Shown: positions 23,701 to 34,706 of the stretch, piece after piece | Layout: each line of letters starts with the position of its first letter | Numbering within the stretch: position 1 is the first letter of the stretch | NCBI GenBank assembly: GCA_947623455.1 | Contig: OX392543.1 | Span: 20,458,757-20,522,756 of the forward strand | Origin: Mimachlamys varia | Lineage: Eukaryota > Mollusca > Bivalvia > Pectinida > Pectinidae | Length of the DNA stretch: 64,000 nt | Direction of reading: 5' to 3' | Program-made: the position numbers and the translations under genes | Notes under the pieces: generated by a model | Database searches by the model: none | What the model saw: only the letters and a program-made list of their open reading frames with translations | What the model was told of the DNA's origin: nothing

Positions 23701-25800
23701 ACAACAAGTAAACACACTAATAAGCAAACTCAACATAAAAAGTTACGGATGTTATTTAACGGCTGTGGAAAACCAGTCTGAGCAAATCTAAAATTGTGCG
23801 CCACAATCACATGAAATGGTACAGTGGTACAAACACCTGGGGAGACTAGGTGGGGGATTAGTTGAACACATTCATGCTGATAGTAATCTCAATATAATAA
23901 TATACACTAATTATCAGCGTTTAACAGAAATTTATTTTTTTCACACACGACTATTACCCGTTACGAGTATGAAATATGCGAAGCTGTATTTCGTTCGAAC
24001 GCCACATGACAGCGTTGATGCAAAGAAAAATGTAACAATTGCGAAAATGTAACAATTGTTACATTTTCCGTGCGTGGTGCACGAACATTGTAACAATTGT
24101 TACATTTTTCGTGGCAACTGCTTTTTAGGGCTCATACAAAATGGGGAAACTATACACATATCGGTAGTATACCTTAAGGGGAATAAAATCGCAGTATGCG
24201 CCATCATCACTTTAACTCAGTTTCTGCGATTTGTCGGTTCAAAAGCGTAGTATCGCTACTATTTCAAGTCATGCAGCCGTTTATATGTACATTTTAATAT
24301 GTTTGCTGATTCGAGCAGTTCTATTATCCTTTTTTTTGATATTTGAAATAAAATCTTTGTTCACAGATGGGGTTAACTGTAAATATAAGAATTAATCTTT
24401 TCTTTTGTTTAGTTTATGAGATTATAAATCCAATGGAACAGTCGGTAAATTTAACGTAAATTGGCGCTAAAACGACTTTCAAAATGCGTTATAAACTATT
24501 GGCTGTATATGCTGAATGCGAATCTGATTTATTCCTCATTTACATGACGGGGGTTCAAGTGGTAAATCACGTGTTGATTTTTGGAAACATGGTTAATTTT
24601 TACTGTGTTAACTCCATTGATATTCACTCAATCTGAATTGAATAAAGACGACGTACTCCATAACTAAACGGATACAGTTAATTGCCATTTCAACTATTTG
24701 TTTGAAAATCTTCTTATCCCTCAAAACTTCTCCGATCAACGGTTCCGGCAGTCACTCGGAGTGCTTGGAGACAGTGGTGTAGCTTGTGGGTAAGGGTGGG
24801 GCCAAGTTACCATGTGTTCCATTAGTCTAAGGGCACTTAGTCTAGCAACACTATATACAATGTAATATTAAAAACAAACTTTCACCACCAGAATACCACC
24901 AAAATGCAGCATGTATATCTATATACTTAATAACACCCCCGCCTTACCAACACCCGCTATATTTTTCGGGCTACACAGCTGAGAGAAATGAGATTATATG
25001 TTCACACAATTTGTTTGTAAGGCAATAATTTGTATCCGTTTCTGGTGTACATTGGATAGTAAAGAAGATATTACAAAATGAATTCACCAAGATGGCAAAA
25101 AGACCCACGTGATTGCTGCAGTGATTAAGATGTACTTTATTTGAATATTGAACGTAATTACTCCGGGGGGGGGGGGGGTACATTTTTTTTTAAAAACAAA
25201 AGTTATAAACTATTATCTCTTATTGTGGGTTTAATATCCATATTATTAAAATCACGACATCACGGTTGGCATTGCAGGATAACCTTTTTAAGTATTGCTG
25301 CAAATAACATGTTAGCAGTCGTTGATATTATATTAATCTAGATCTGTACAGATATTTTTGAAATCGTGTGGACTTAATTTCGTTCATTTACAAATTCATC
25401 AATTTTACACTGATATCTACAAATGCTCGAGAAGGTATGCTCTTTTCTTCTTGGAATATAGGAATATGTTTGCAGTCTACACTGATATTCACTCGATAAC
25501 CATTGTACTGCAAACTAGTGTTATTTTCCAATAACTATACTTGAGAACGTGCAAAATTTCTATGACGTCGACAACAATACATGAGGGCGGAGCTATGCAA
25601 ATTATCCCGTTCGAATCACAACTGTATGACGTCATCAACAATTGACATGGGGGAGCTAGCTACTGCTTATGCAAATTTCATGCTGTTACATTAATTGAAC
25701 TGTTTTCACGTTTGTAAGTTTTGAAATGAAATAATGTCTGCAGATGGGGCTAAATTGAACAGAAAAATTATGAACCATTTACAGGAAAATACTGTAAATA

Positions 25801-25957
25801 TAAGAATTAACCTTTGATTTTGTTTAGTTTATGAGATCATAAATCCAATGGAGCAGTCGGTAAATTTAACGTGAACGCTTCGCGTTTACGCAATTTACCT
25901 CGTGCTCCATTGGATTTATGATCTCATAAACTAAACAAAATGAAAGGTTAATCCTTA
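25801..25957. repeat. Foldback palindrome P4
   Basis: 157 bp. Arms TAAGAATTAACCTTTGATTT and ATGAAAGGTTAATCCTTA, apex GTGAACGCTTCGCGTTTACG. It lies between the arms of the 24.0-28.7 kb inverted repeat. Single (non-palindromic) versions of its left arm occur in both arms at about 24378-24470 and 28196-28290. Confidence 0.85.
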
Positions 25958-25984
25958 ATTGAACAAGTTTGATGAAGTTCATTC

Positions 25985-26285
25985 TTTGGTTTTAAGTTTC
26001 AAATTGGACATACTTTGTTTCTGTGAAACATGGCTAACCAATTAACACATGGGCAAAGATTCCCATATCCATGGATACGATCTCATTCGAACAGATCGAA
26101 AACATAAATCAGGTGGTGGAGTAGCCTTGTACATTAAAACTGGTATAACGTATATACAACAAAACAACTTACAAGGTGACAATATGGAAACATTCTGGAT
26201 AGAGGTTAAGCAGACTCACACCAAACCAGTGATTTTAGGAACTTTATACAGACCCCAAACTCGGATACAAGTTAGTTTGATAACT
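25985..26285 (+). pseudogene. LINE endonuclease fragment inside a large inverted repeat
   Basis: Fragment of an AP-like endonuclease domain: LDILCFCETWLT in one frame, then SGGGVALYIKTG, TFWIEVKQ and LGTLYRPQT in another. The order and spacing match the 5' half of the endonuclease in the LINE at 50.9-54.1 kb, but the sequences differ, so this is another family. It is broken at both ends and frameshifted. It lies in the spacer between the arms of the 24.0-28.7 kb inverted repeat. Confidence 0.65.
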
Positions 26286-26450
26286 TTGAAACTACACTAG
26301 AGAAACGTTTTACTGAAAACAGAGAGTAATCATCACATGGGATTTCAATATAAATACATTAACAGAAAAAGTGTTGCATACCATGCATAGACCATACACA
26401 TTCAGGGTTGATTTCTATTGATTCTATTTATATATCACGTATGACAAGGA

Positions 26451-26590
26451 CTTAGACTTGGGTATAAATCATGTGGGAATAGGACTTAGACATGGGTATA
26501 AACCATGTGGGAATAGGACTTAGACATGGGTATAAATCATGTGGGAACGGGTCACTTAGACATAAGTTTACACCATATGGGAATGGGTCA
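26451..26590 (+). repeat. Minisatellite, four units of 34-36 bp
   Basis: Units begin CTTAGACATGGGTATAAAYC and end ATGTGGGAATAGGA or a GGGTCA variant. Inside the spacer of the inverted-repeat structure. Confidence 0.8.
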
Positions 26591-28860
26591 CGTAGGTATT
26601 AGAGGTATAGACTAATATGGTTAAAACTTAATTATCACCGAGTACCGTTAGATAAATTTCCTGTTTTATAATTCTTTATTCATTTGCGGGTGATATAATA
26701 AAAGAAGTAAACCGTGTGTACATTGCAGTCACTCATGAGTTATTTCCATTCTCATACACCCGAATATCGAGTGCCACGAGAATGCCATTTTGTTCCGTTG
26801 CGACATTTTGTGTCTCTATACAGAACCATTAAACGTGTGTGCAAACTTTTGAAGAGATTTTTGTAGATAGATTTATTACCCTTTTCATCATAAATGTTTT
26901 ACGATGTAATACCAAACACTGATTGGCATAATACTCCAATCGTACAATTACCAAATAACGCCTTCTTTTTGCTGACGATGAGCTTCAATCTGGCCAGTGA
27001 CAGTGGGAAAACATAAAATTCGTGCGTTGTGAGAAATTCAAAACGGTTCAAATGTTTTGTAATGATACGTTTTCCAAGTTTTGTATGAATTTCAAAATAA
27101 AAGAAATATATAACTTGGAATCGAACAGTAGGATTATTGTGAACTAATAATTTCACCAAGATTTCCCTAACAAAATCTGAGTGAAAATTAAGTGACGAAA
27201 TAATTGCTATTAATGAGACCTGGTAGGTCAAAATATGATCGTTAAAAAAATGGTATGTAAATTTCGTTGAGGTTTTAAAATTGGTGAATTTGTAAATGAA
27301 CGAAATCAAGTCCACACGATTTCAAAAATAACTGTACAGATCTAGATTAATATAATATCAACGACTGCTAACATGTTATTTGCAGTAATACTTAAAAAGG
27401 TTATCCTGCAATGCCAACCGTGATGTCGTGATATTAATAATAAGGATATTAAACCCACAATAAGAGATAATAGTTTATAAGTTTTGTTTAAAAAAAAATA
27501 TGTAACCCCCCCGGAGTAATTAATAAAGTACATCTTAATCACTGCAGCAATCACGTGGGTCTTTTTGCCATCTTGGTGAATTTATTTTGTAATACCTTCT
27601 ATACTATCCGATGTACACCATAAACGGATACAAATTATTGCCTTACAAACAAATTGTGTGAACAAAATCTCATTTCTTTCAGCTGTGTAGCCCGAAAAAT
27701 ATAGCGGGTGTTGGTAAGGCGGGGTGTTATTAAGTATATAGATATACATGCTGCATTGTGGTGGTATTCTGGTGGTGAAAGTTTGTTTTTAATATTACAT
27801 TGTATATAGTGTGACTAGACTTAGTGCCCTTAGACTAATGGAACACATGGTAACTTGGCCCCATCCTTACCCATAAGCTACACCACTTGTCTCCAAGTAC
27901 TCCGAGGAACTACCGGAACCGTTGATCGGAGAGGTTTTGAGGAATAAGAAGATTTTCAAACAAATAGTTGAAATGGCAATTAACTGTATCCGTTTAATTA
28001 TGGAGTACGTCGTCTTTATTCAATTCAGATTGAGTGAATATCAATGGAGTTAACACAGTAAAAATTAACCATGTTACCAAAAATCAGCACGTGATTTACC
28101 ACTTGAATCCCCGTCATGTAAATGAGGAATAAATCAGATTCGCATTCAGCATATACAGCCAATAGTTTATAACGCATTTTGAAAGTCGTTTTAGCGCCAA
28201 TTTACGTTAAATTTACCGACTGTTCCATTGGATTTATAATCTCATAAACTAAACTAAATAAAAGGTTAATTCTTATATTTACAGTATTTTTCTGTAAATT
28301 ATTCATACTACTTTGTTCAATATAACCCCATCTGCGACCAAAGATTTTATTTAAAATATCAAAAAGGGATAGTAGAATTGCTCGAATCACCAAACATATT
28401 AAAATGTACATATAAACGGCTGCATGACTTGAAATAGTAGCGATACTACGCTTTTGAACCGACAAATCGCAGAAACTGAGTTAAAGTGATAATGGCGCAT
28501 ACTGCGATTTTATTCCCCTTAAGGTATACTACCGATATGTGTATAGTTTCCCCATTTTGTATAAGCCCTAAAAAGCAGTTGCCACGAAAAATGTAACAAT
28601 TGTTACAATGTTCGTGCACCACGCACGGAAAATGTAACAATTGTTACATTTTTCGCAAGTGTTACATTTTTCGTTGCATCACAGCGTCCCATTCTGGGCT
28701 CATATACAGGTGCACTATTTGCAAAAGAGTGGCGAACCGAGTTGGTGTACGGCACAACACATGCATTGGAAGCACCATGGAGACAGTCAAACGAACAATT
28801 ATGACTTTCACAAAGAAGACAAAAGAGTTTACTTAATTTCAAAGAGGCAGGAAAGATAAT

Positions 28861-29007
28861 ATGGGGGAAATCTCACGGAAACTGAGGCCACATCAAGAAA
28901 GGCAGGAGACCCGGAGAGTGTCCAACCGCAACACCAAAAGCAGCCTGTACTCGCGTCCTAATCATCCTATGCCAAAAGTAGATTGTGGTGAGAAGGGTAA
29001 GCATAGA
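28861..29007 (+). CDS. Short basic ORF, coding status uncertain
   Basis: A 49-codon + strand frame from ATG, rich in Arg, Lys and Gln (HQERQETRRVSNRNTKSSLY), ends near a GTAAGC donor-like site at about 29000. It lies just outside the right arm of the 24.0-28.7 kb inverted repeat. Nothing recognised. Confidence 0.15.
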
Positions 29008-29019
29008 TGAGAAGACTAT

Positions 29020-29059
29020 AAGACTCTTTCATGTGCGTGACACATAATGAAAGAGTCTT
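29020..29059. other. Hairpin with 13-bp stem
   Basis: AAGACTCTTTCAT and ATGAAAGAGTCTT are separated by 14 nt and followed by a T-rich tract. Function unknown. Confidence 0.5.
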
Positions 29060-29545
29060 TTTCTCTCATATTTTGACGAAATTTGAGGTTAAAACGTCTC
29101 TTTATCCTCCTTCTTAATTTTTTCTTAATTTTTTTAATTTCTTCATTTGACGTTTTTATCGGAAATAAGTATGATATTCTGAAAGATCATACCACATTTT
29201 TCACAAACACGAATTTAAAACATTTGATGATGCAAGGCTGAACAAATTAATAATTCTCCAATAAAAAAACGATAGCTTGACCGACTTTTGACTGGTAGGT
29301 GATCAAATTGTTAGTTTGAAAATATCCTTGGAAAAAAAAGTTCCATCAACAATATTCATAAACAATAAATAAGTGTTTAGTTTTCCAACTTTAGATATAC
29401 TTTAATATCGAATATAACATATTGAGGCACTTTAAATGATATATAGACTTTATTGTATCGTTCAAACAACTACTTTCAAAATCCAATGACACAACGTGAC
29501 GTCACGACCGTGATCGGAATTCCATTAATGAAGCGTAATTCACTC

Positions 29546-30877
29546 ACTGTCACTCTCGATCGCCATGATGCGACAGCGCTTCTGTGATGGACCATGTGTG
29601 GTGATGTTTACGGTGATTTGGCAATTGTTCATGTGTGAACCAGCAAACAGGGATTCAATACGGGTTTCCGATGTTTTTTTTGTGACACAGGATTGTACGT
29701 TTTTACTGTACCTTCTCGTTGGGATAATCCAGTTGAAGCTGAAGGTAAACACGTGTGTGTGACATCGGACGTAACCGTGACAGAGGGCTGTGTTTGGTAT
29801 GGCGGAATTAATTCTGTGTTTTTCGTGTGTGACAACATGTCGGAAATCATGTATTTCTGTCTGTCATTCAGTGTCCTATAGTTGTTCATAGATTGAGTGT
29901 TCTTATGGCCAGTAACATAAACCTGTAGTGTATCAGGGACGTGATTGTCGGTCATCTTCTGAAGCAGGGATTTTCGAACGCTTGTATTTGTTAATCGTTC
30001 ATGACCAGGCAAGTTTGCTTTTTTTTGCCATAACTTTCATCATGCTGTCAAGCTTACATTTTCCCACAGGGGCACGCAAAAACCATTTGTCTTTCACATC
30101 GTGAGTTTTGTCGTTTGTAACTGCCGCAAAGTAAAATGGGTAATTGGCATTGCAGAAATCGTGTGGGCGTTTGGATTCATAGAAACAATATAGACCAACG
30201 GGGCATCTGTCGGAGGTATTGGGGATGGCGTACATTCTTGGAGGGCAGGGACGTGTATTCCGTATATCTTCACCCGTTCCTGTTTCAAATCAACTTATTC
30301 TACATCCCTCCAACACATCGCACGATGTTCGGTGGAACCACCCCTCATTCCAAAATGCAATGTATTTAGGAACCACAAGGTGTTTAAAATACAGTTCGGA
30401 TTTTTATTTCCCAGTAATTCAATACGATAAAGAGTTTCTATATCGTCGTCAGATATTAGTGCAACTCTGTACGGCTTAGACCACTTTCCTTGTGATTATA
30501 AATCGCGCTGTTTCGTCTTCAGCGCAACTCCCGTTTTACCGAAGTCGTTACTACTTCCAATTATGCTTCTACCGTAGTTTTTCTGACGTAAATGCCTGTC
30601 GTAGCTGGAGATAAAATCCCTAATAGAGGACGGCTCATACTCTTCCCCGTCTGGTTTTCGAACCGACACTATAAATTCCTGATAGAATCACGTCTAGTTG
30701 AGACGGGAGGATACAGTGTAAATAACGTTTCTCGTCGGAATACCTTTCAGACATAAATTCCTTCAAAAGCCTGATATGTGAAGCAGTCTTCTTTAAGGTG
30801 TTGTCATTTTCCTGGCCCTCAATAAATGTTTTAACATCTAACTTTTTAAACCTTGTCTGAGTGTTGTTTGTTGACAT
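29546..30877 (-). pseudogene. Decayed Crypton-like tyrosine recombinase (DUF3504 type)
   Basis: Successive minus-strand fragments read in the order of one DUF3504/Crypton recombinase. The N-terminal SAM-like part starts at ATG 30877 (MSTNNTQTRFKKLDVKTFIE) and continues after a frameshift with EEYEPSSIRDFISSYDRHLR. The middle has LISDDDIETLYRIELLG, NTLWFLNTLHFGMRGG and a CWRDVE stretch. The catalytic end has LTNTSVRKSLLQK and TGHKNTQSMNNYRTL, and the C-terminus is acidic (ending IESDSE). The Arg of GMRGG, the Arg of SVRK, the His of GHKN and the Tyr of NNY match the expected catalytic residues of a tyrosine recombinase. At least two frameshifts and several stops make it non-functional. Related domains occur in host proteins such as ZMYM and QRICH1, but the broken frames favour an old mobile-element copy. 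Confidence 0.72.
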
Positions 30878-31059
30878 GAAGACAGCTGACAGATGTTAAC
30901 AGAAGCAGACGACGTTATAAGAGGTGCCTCCCCTTGAACGCAAATTATTTCGCGCGCGTGATATGCGTTTTCTTACATAGATTCCTTACATGGGCAAACT
31001 CTATCCAACATGGCGCGATATGAGAGAAAAAAGCAAGACCACAGAAGACACTGACCTTG

Positions 31060-31377
31060 CCTCGGACTAGAAGCGCACTCTCCTATCGCTGCACATCAGC
31101 CAGAGAAGAGGCAGAGACCGTTCAAACGGACCAGAATTTTCACCTCTTCATGAGTCCTCCGAATCTGAGGAGGACTTGGGAACCCCCAGTTTAATGGCAG
31201 ATCTAGCCATGCCAGACGACTGTTCTGCCCATGTGTCCGAAGAGGGTGTGTCTGAAGAGGTCATCGAGGTGAATGAGTTGGAGGTAAATAAAGAGTCGAG
31301 GACAAACAAGGAGCTCGAGGTGAATGATCGAGCTGGGGGTGAACAAACAGCCAATCGGATTGAAATCACATCGTGAT
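31060..31377 (+). CDS. Unrecognised acidic ORF, 3' end supplied by a MITE
   Basis: An open frame on the + strand has a basic, Ser/Arg-rich start followed by an acidic, repetitive stretch (HESSESEEDLGTPSL, VSEEGVSEEVIEVNELEVNK). The first in-frame ATG is inside it, at about 31194. The last codons (NRIEITS) and the TGA come from a MITE that begins at 31352. Without the insertion the frame would run about a dozen codons past the insertion site before a TGA. No family recognised; it may be a gag-like or host exon fragment. Confidence 0.3.
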
Positions 31378-32762
31378 CTCCGCACTGTTCCGTAAACTTC
31401 TCTCTGTGTCAAGATGTAAGGACATCCCATAGAGGGTTACGTCCCAGTGACTTTTTGCATGAACCAATCAAATTACTACTTTCAGAATCTGAACTGTGGA
31501 TTTTTTTAGGCGACAAAGCTTACAGAATCGCATTTGTACGTTTAGTCATTTCATCAACAAAATGTTTATGTGGAATAATGAAACGAAATAACTTGCTGCA
31601 AGATGACAGGTCATTGGACAATTATTTAAGTGTATAGTTAAGGATCTGCTCTTGTGAGGTTTCAATCATGTTCAAATCTCGTTTTGATCTCACGTGAGAT
31701 ATTTTTGTAATATCTAACAAATTATTATCAAGTTCAATAGCAAATATGCATCTGAAAAATGTAGCAAAAAATTAGATGTCTGTTATTTGTAGAACTTTTT
31801 TTAGAAGGATTTTTGAGAAATGACCATTATGGCGGCCATTTTGAACATTAGTATTTCTGTGTGGTTCTTCCACTTCACGAACGGTCAAAATTTCATGATT
31901 TTTGTGCTTGATTGATCATTTAAAATCGTCAGTGTGTCGCCATTTTTCATTACAGCTAGTTCATTTTTGCTGTACAACTTTTTTATGTTCATTATAAAGC
32001 AACTATTATGCAACAAAGATATTTTTTAACATTTTGGTTATGTTTTTAAGATATTTGGTGTTATTGAAGCGATTTTGATTTTTGAATAAAGAATAGTGAA
32101 AAATAACACATTTGTTAATGGGACAAAAACAAGCGCACTACCTCCCAGTTTTTATGACTGCTTTAGAATGAGAAACCCATTTCCTTTTGACCTGCCAAAT
32201 ATCTAAAAAAGTTAGTCGCCAGGATTTTTTTTATAAAGCATACAATCTGCAAAAAATGAGGAAAAATGGAGTATTTTCTCGTTAAAAATAAGGGGTAGGG
32301 GTAACTTAAATTTATATTTTGAGCTGAAAGAATGATTTAAAGACTTTTTTCTTCGGTAATTAATAAGAAAACATTATTTTTGTCAATTCTGCAAACATTC
32401 ATACATATCTGATCACAAATCTGGAAGATATTGAATGAAATTGTTCTGCAATTGGCCAAAACAGCATTTTTCACATAAATCACGTGTTTTGCACATTTTG
32501 GTATCTTTGATCGAGCATAGCACAAAAACGAGTTCACAACCATATAATTCTTTTTCCATTTTCTGCTATGCAATGAACTCCCTTTTCCAAAAATATATAT
32601 GAGAAAAAAAGTAAGTCGTCAGAAAATTTTGCCATTTCACAAGAGAAGATCCTTAAGTGGTAATCTGTACGTGACCTCATATGGGATGTCCTCAGATCTA
32701 GATGCAGCAGACGGAAGTTTACGCAACGGCGCGGAGATCAAGATTTGATTTTAATCGGATTG
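31352..32762 (+). mobile_element. M1 MITE split by a 1-kb TTAA element
   Basis: M1 copy in two parts (31352-31641 and 32653-32762), starting CAATCGGATT and ending TTAATCGGATTG. Flanks ACAAACAGC and ACAAACAAC match at 8 of 9. The intact family carries TTAAG at the interruption point, so the inner element chose a TTAA within M1. Confidence 0.75.
31638..32656. mobile_element. TTAA-flanked non-autonomous element T2
   Basis: TTAA (31638-31641 and 32653-32656) borders 1,011 bp with inverted ends GGATCTGCTCTTGTGA and TCACAAGAGAAGATCC. The interior is AT-rich without an ORF. It is inserted in an M1 MITE. Confidence 0.72.
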
Positions 32763-34646
32763 ACAAACAACAAGAAGTGAACGAGTGAGCGGTGCACAAA
32801 GAACCCATTGAACAAGAGAATCAGGTGGATTAGGCAAATCTTTGCGAGGCTACTAGGGCGGATGGTCCAGGAGGACTCGGAACACCTAATCTTATAGTTT
32901 TGTTTGTATTCAATTCATAGAATACATGAATATGTGGATGTAAAAGGTTTAAGTTGTCTATTTTCAGTACTTTATGATTTGTAATCAAAATTTGAGACTC
33001 AATAGAGGTAGACTCTGCCGAGTCCCCCAGGTTTGCTGGAGCCTTCGAACCCAGTTCTCTCATTTGAGTAATGGCTTGATTCATTATATGCACAGTTTCG
33101 TAGTACACGATTTGAAAGTATACAGTACTTATTAAGAGGTTTAACGCGCCTGACCCTTCTTCTACATCAGTTTTGAAAATTTGGACACCCAACTTTGGCT
33201 CCAACATCATTGAAAATTCTTAAAAAACAGCTGCATGATGCAGTGTAATTTATTTTTGCGGCATACTGTATATATTTCTAAATTTCAAAGGTACAGAACA
33301 GGTGTGTGTGCCACGTCATCTTTTGATGATTAATAAACCATCCTTCAAAATACAGAATTAATAACTTTTAATGTCGTTGCACGTGGCCGTTTTATATGTG
33401 TCTTCAAGTATCGGAATAGAGATCTATATTTTCATAAGGTTTGGGAAAACTTTATTCAAAATTCTATGTGCCAGTATTGCATGAATAAAGAAAATGTATA
33501 TTGTATATCATTTAATGCCCAATAATATGAAAAAGAAAAATTGCATGTCCTGTGGTCTGCATGAATTTAAAGATATACTTGTATCCTGTACATAGTTGTG
33601 TTACAATAAGTAAATGTCAAGAAAGCAAATATTTATTTTTTTCATTTGGATATTGACGTATTTGTGTCATACCGAGACAATGATGACTCGGTTCTCATTT
33701 TGAGGATTGATGCTTACTTGCCAAGTTTTACATGGCGGGTGTCGTCGATGAAGCAAAAGACGCTTACTCTTCCGGAACACCTGGTCTTATTCTCCTATGC
33801 TTTTACGAAAGCCTACATGTAAATCTTTTCTTTGTTCCTATTTTGCCTCTGGTTTAATCCATTTTTGAGTTCAAATTCTGGTTTTGTTGTGGCTTTGATA
33901 TTATCTGATTTTTTTTCCTATTCATATTCAATTTAATTACAGTTTACGTCGGTTTCAATACGAATCTTTATTCCTTGATTTGAAAGTGCGGGGAGACCCT
34001 GCTCTACCACGTCTCCCTCTCTTTGGACCCCTTGCAAACTTTGTACATTTTTATCTCAAGTAGACCATCTGTGATTACACTCTCCTTTACAATGGCGATT
34101 AATATTGTGTACATGTGATATGCATATCTTATAACGGTGATGCGTTATACTACAGGTCTTTATCTGGGTCGCCAAAAGTCACATGTCAAATTGCTAATCA
34201 ATGTCGAACAATGTCGTGTACATGTTATATGAATATCTTTTAACAGTGTTAAGATATTTCAAATGTCATTATATTGGTCATCAAATGTCAAAGGTCAAGT
34301 TATTAATCAATGTCGATCAGTACCATATTATATCATCATTTTATATACATATTTTTAAACAATGACAGGTAATTGTCTGGGTCACTAAAGGTCACGGGTC
34401 AAATTATTTATCAATGTCGATTACTCGATTACATGGTATTGATATATCTTATTGAAAGTGATGCTAATGGTCATTATCTGGTTCACAAAATGTCACGAGT
34501 TAAATTGTAAATCAATGTAGAAGTTCCATATAAGTATTATATACATTTTTTTATACTTATATCAGTTATATAACATGTCACCTAGGGTCACAGATCATTT
34601 TTAGCTCACCTGGCCCGAAGGGCCAAGTGAGCTTATGTGATGGTGC

Positions 34647-34691
34647 AGCGTCCGTCGTCCGTCCGTCCGTCCGTCCGTCCGTCGTCCGTCA
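34647..34691 (+). repeat. (GTCC)n microsatellite
   Basis: CGTCCGTCGTCCGTCC and further GTCC units just inside the left end of H2; the usual position of the tetranucleotide tract in pearl-type elements. Confidence 0.8.
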
Positions 34692-34706
34692 ACTTTTTCC
34701 TTTAAA

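Larger units (their letters stand above)
24010..28683. mobile_element. 4.7-kb inverted-repeat structure with 1.4-kb arms (foldback-like)
   Basis: Left arm about 24010-25411, right arm about 27277-28683, over 90% alike by eye across stretches compared. The outer tips carry repeated TGTAACAATTGTTACA palindromes next to CGAAAAA. The spacer holds P4, a LINE endonuclease fragment and a minisatellite. No transposase is present. Resembles foldback elements; an inverted duplication of host DNA is also possible. Confidence 0.7.

Noticed and set aside
26899..27315. 138-codon minus-strand frame
   Set aside because: Composition is that of random AT-rich sequence, no domain is recognised, and it crosses the border between spacer and right arm of the inverted repeat.
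29020..29059. Intrinsic transcription terminator
   Set aside because: The stem followed by a T-rich tract has that look, but the context is a eukaryotic nuclear genome and no small RNA gene could be recognised upstream.
33735..33925. Hammerhead ribozyme in Penelope-type 3' regions
   Set aside because: GTCGATGAAGC looked suggestive, but the CUGAUGA and GAAA core boxes in proper order were not found. A covariance-model search would settle it.
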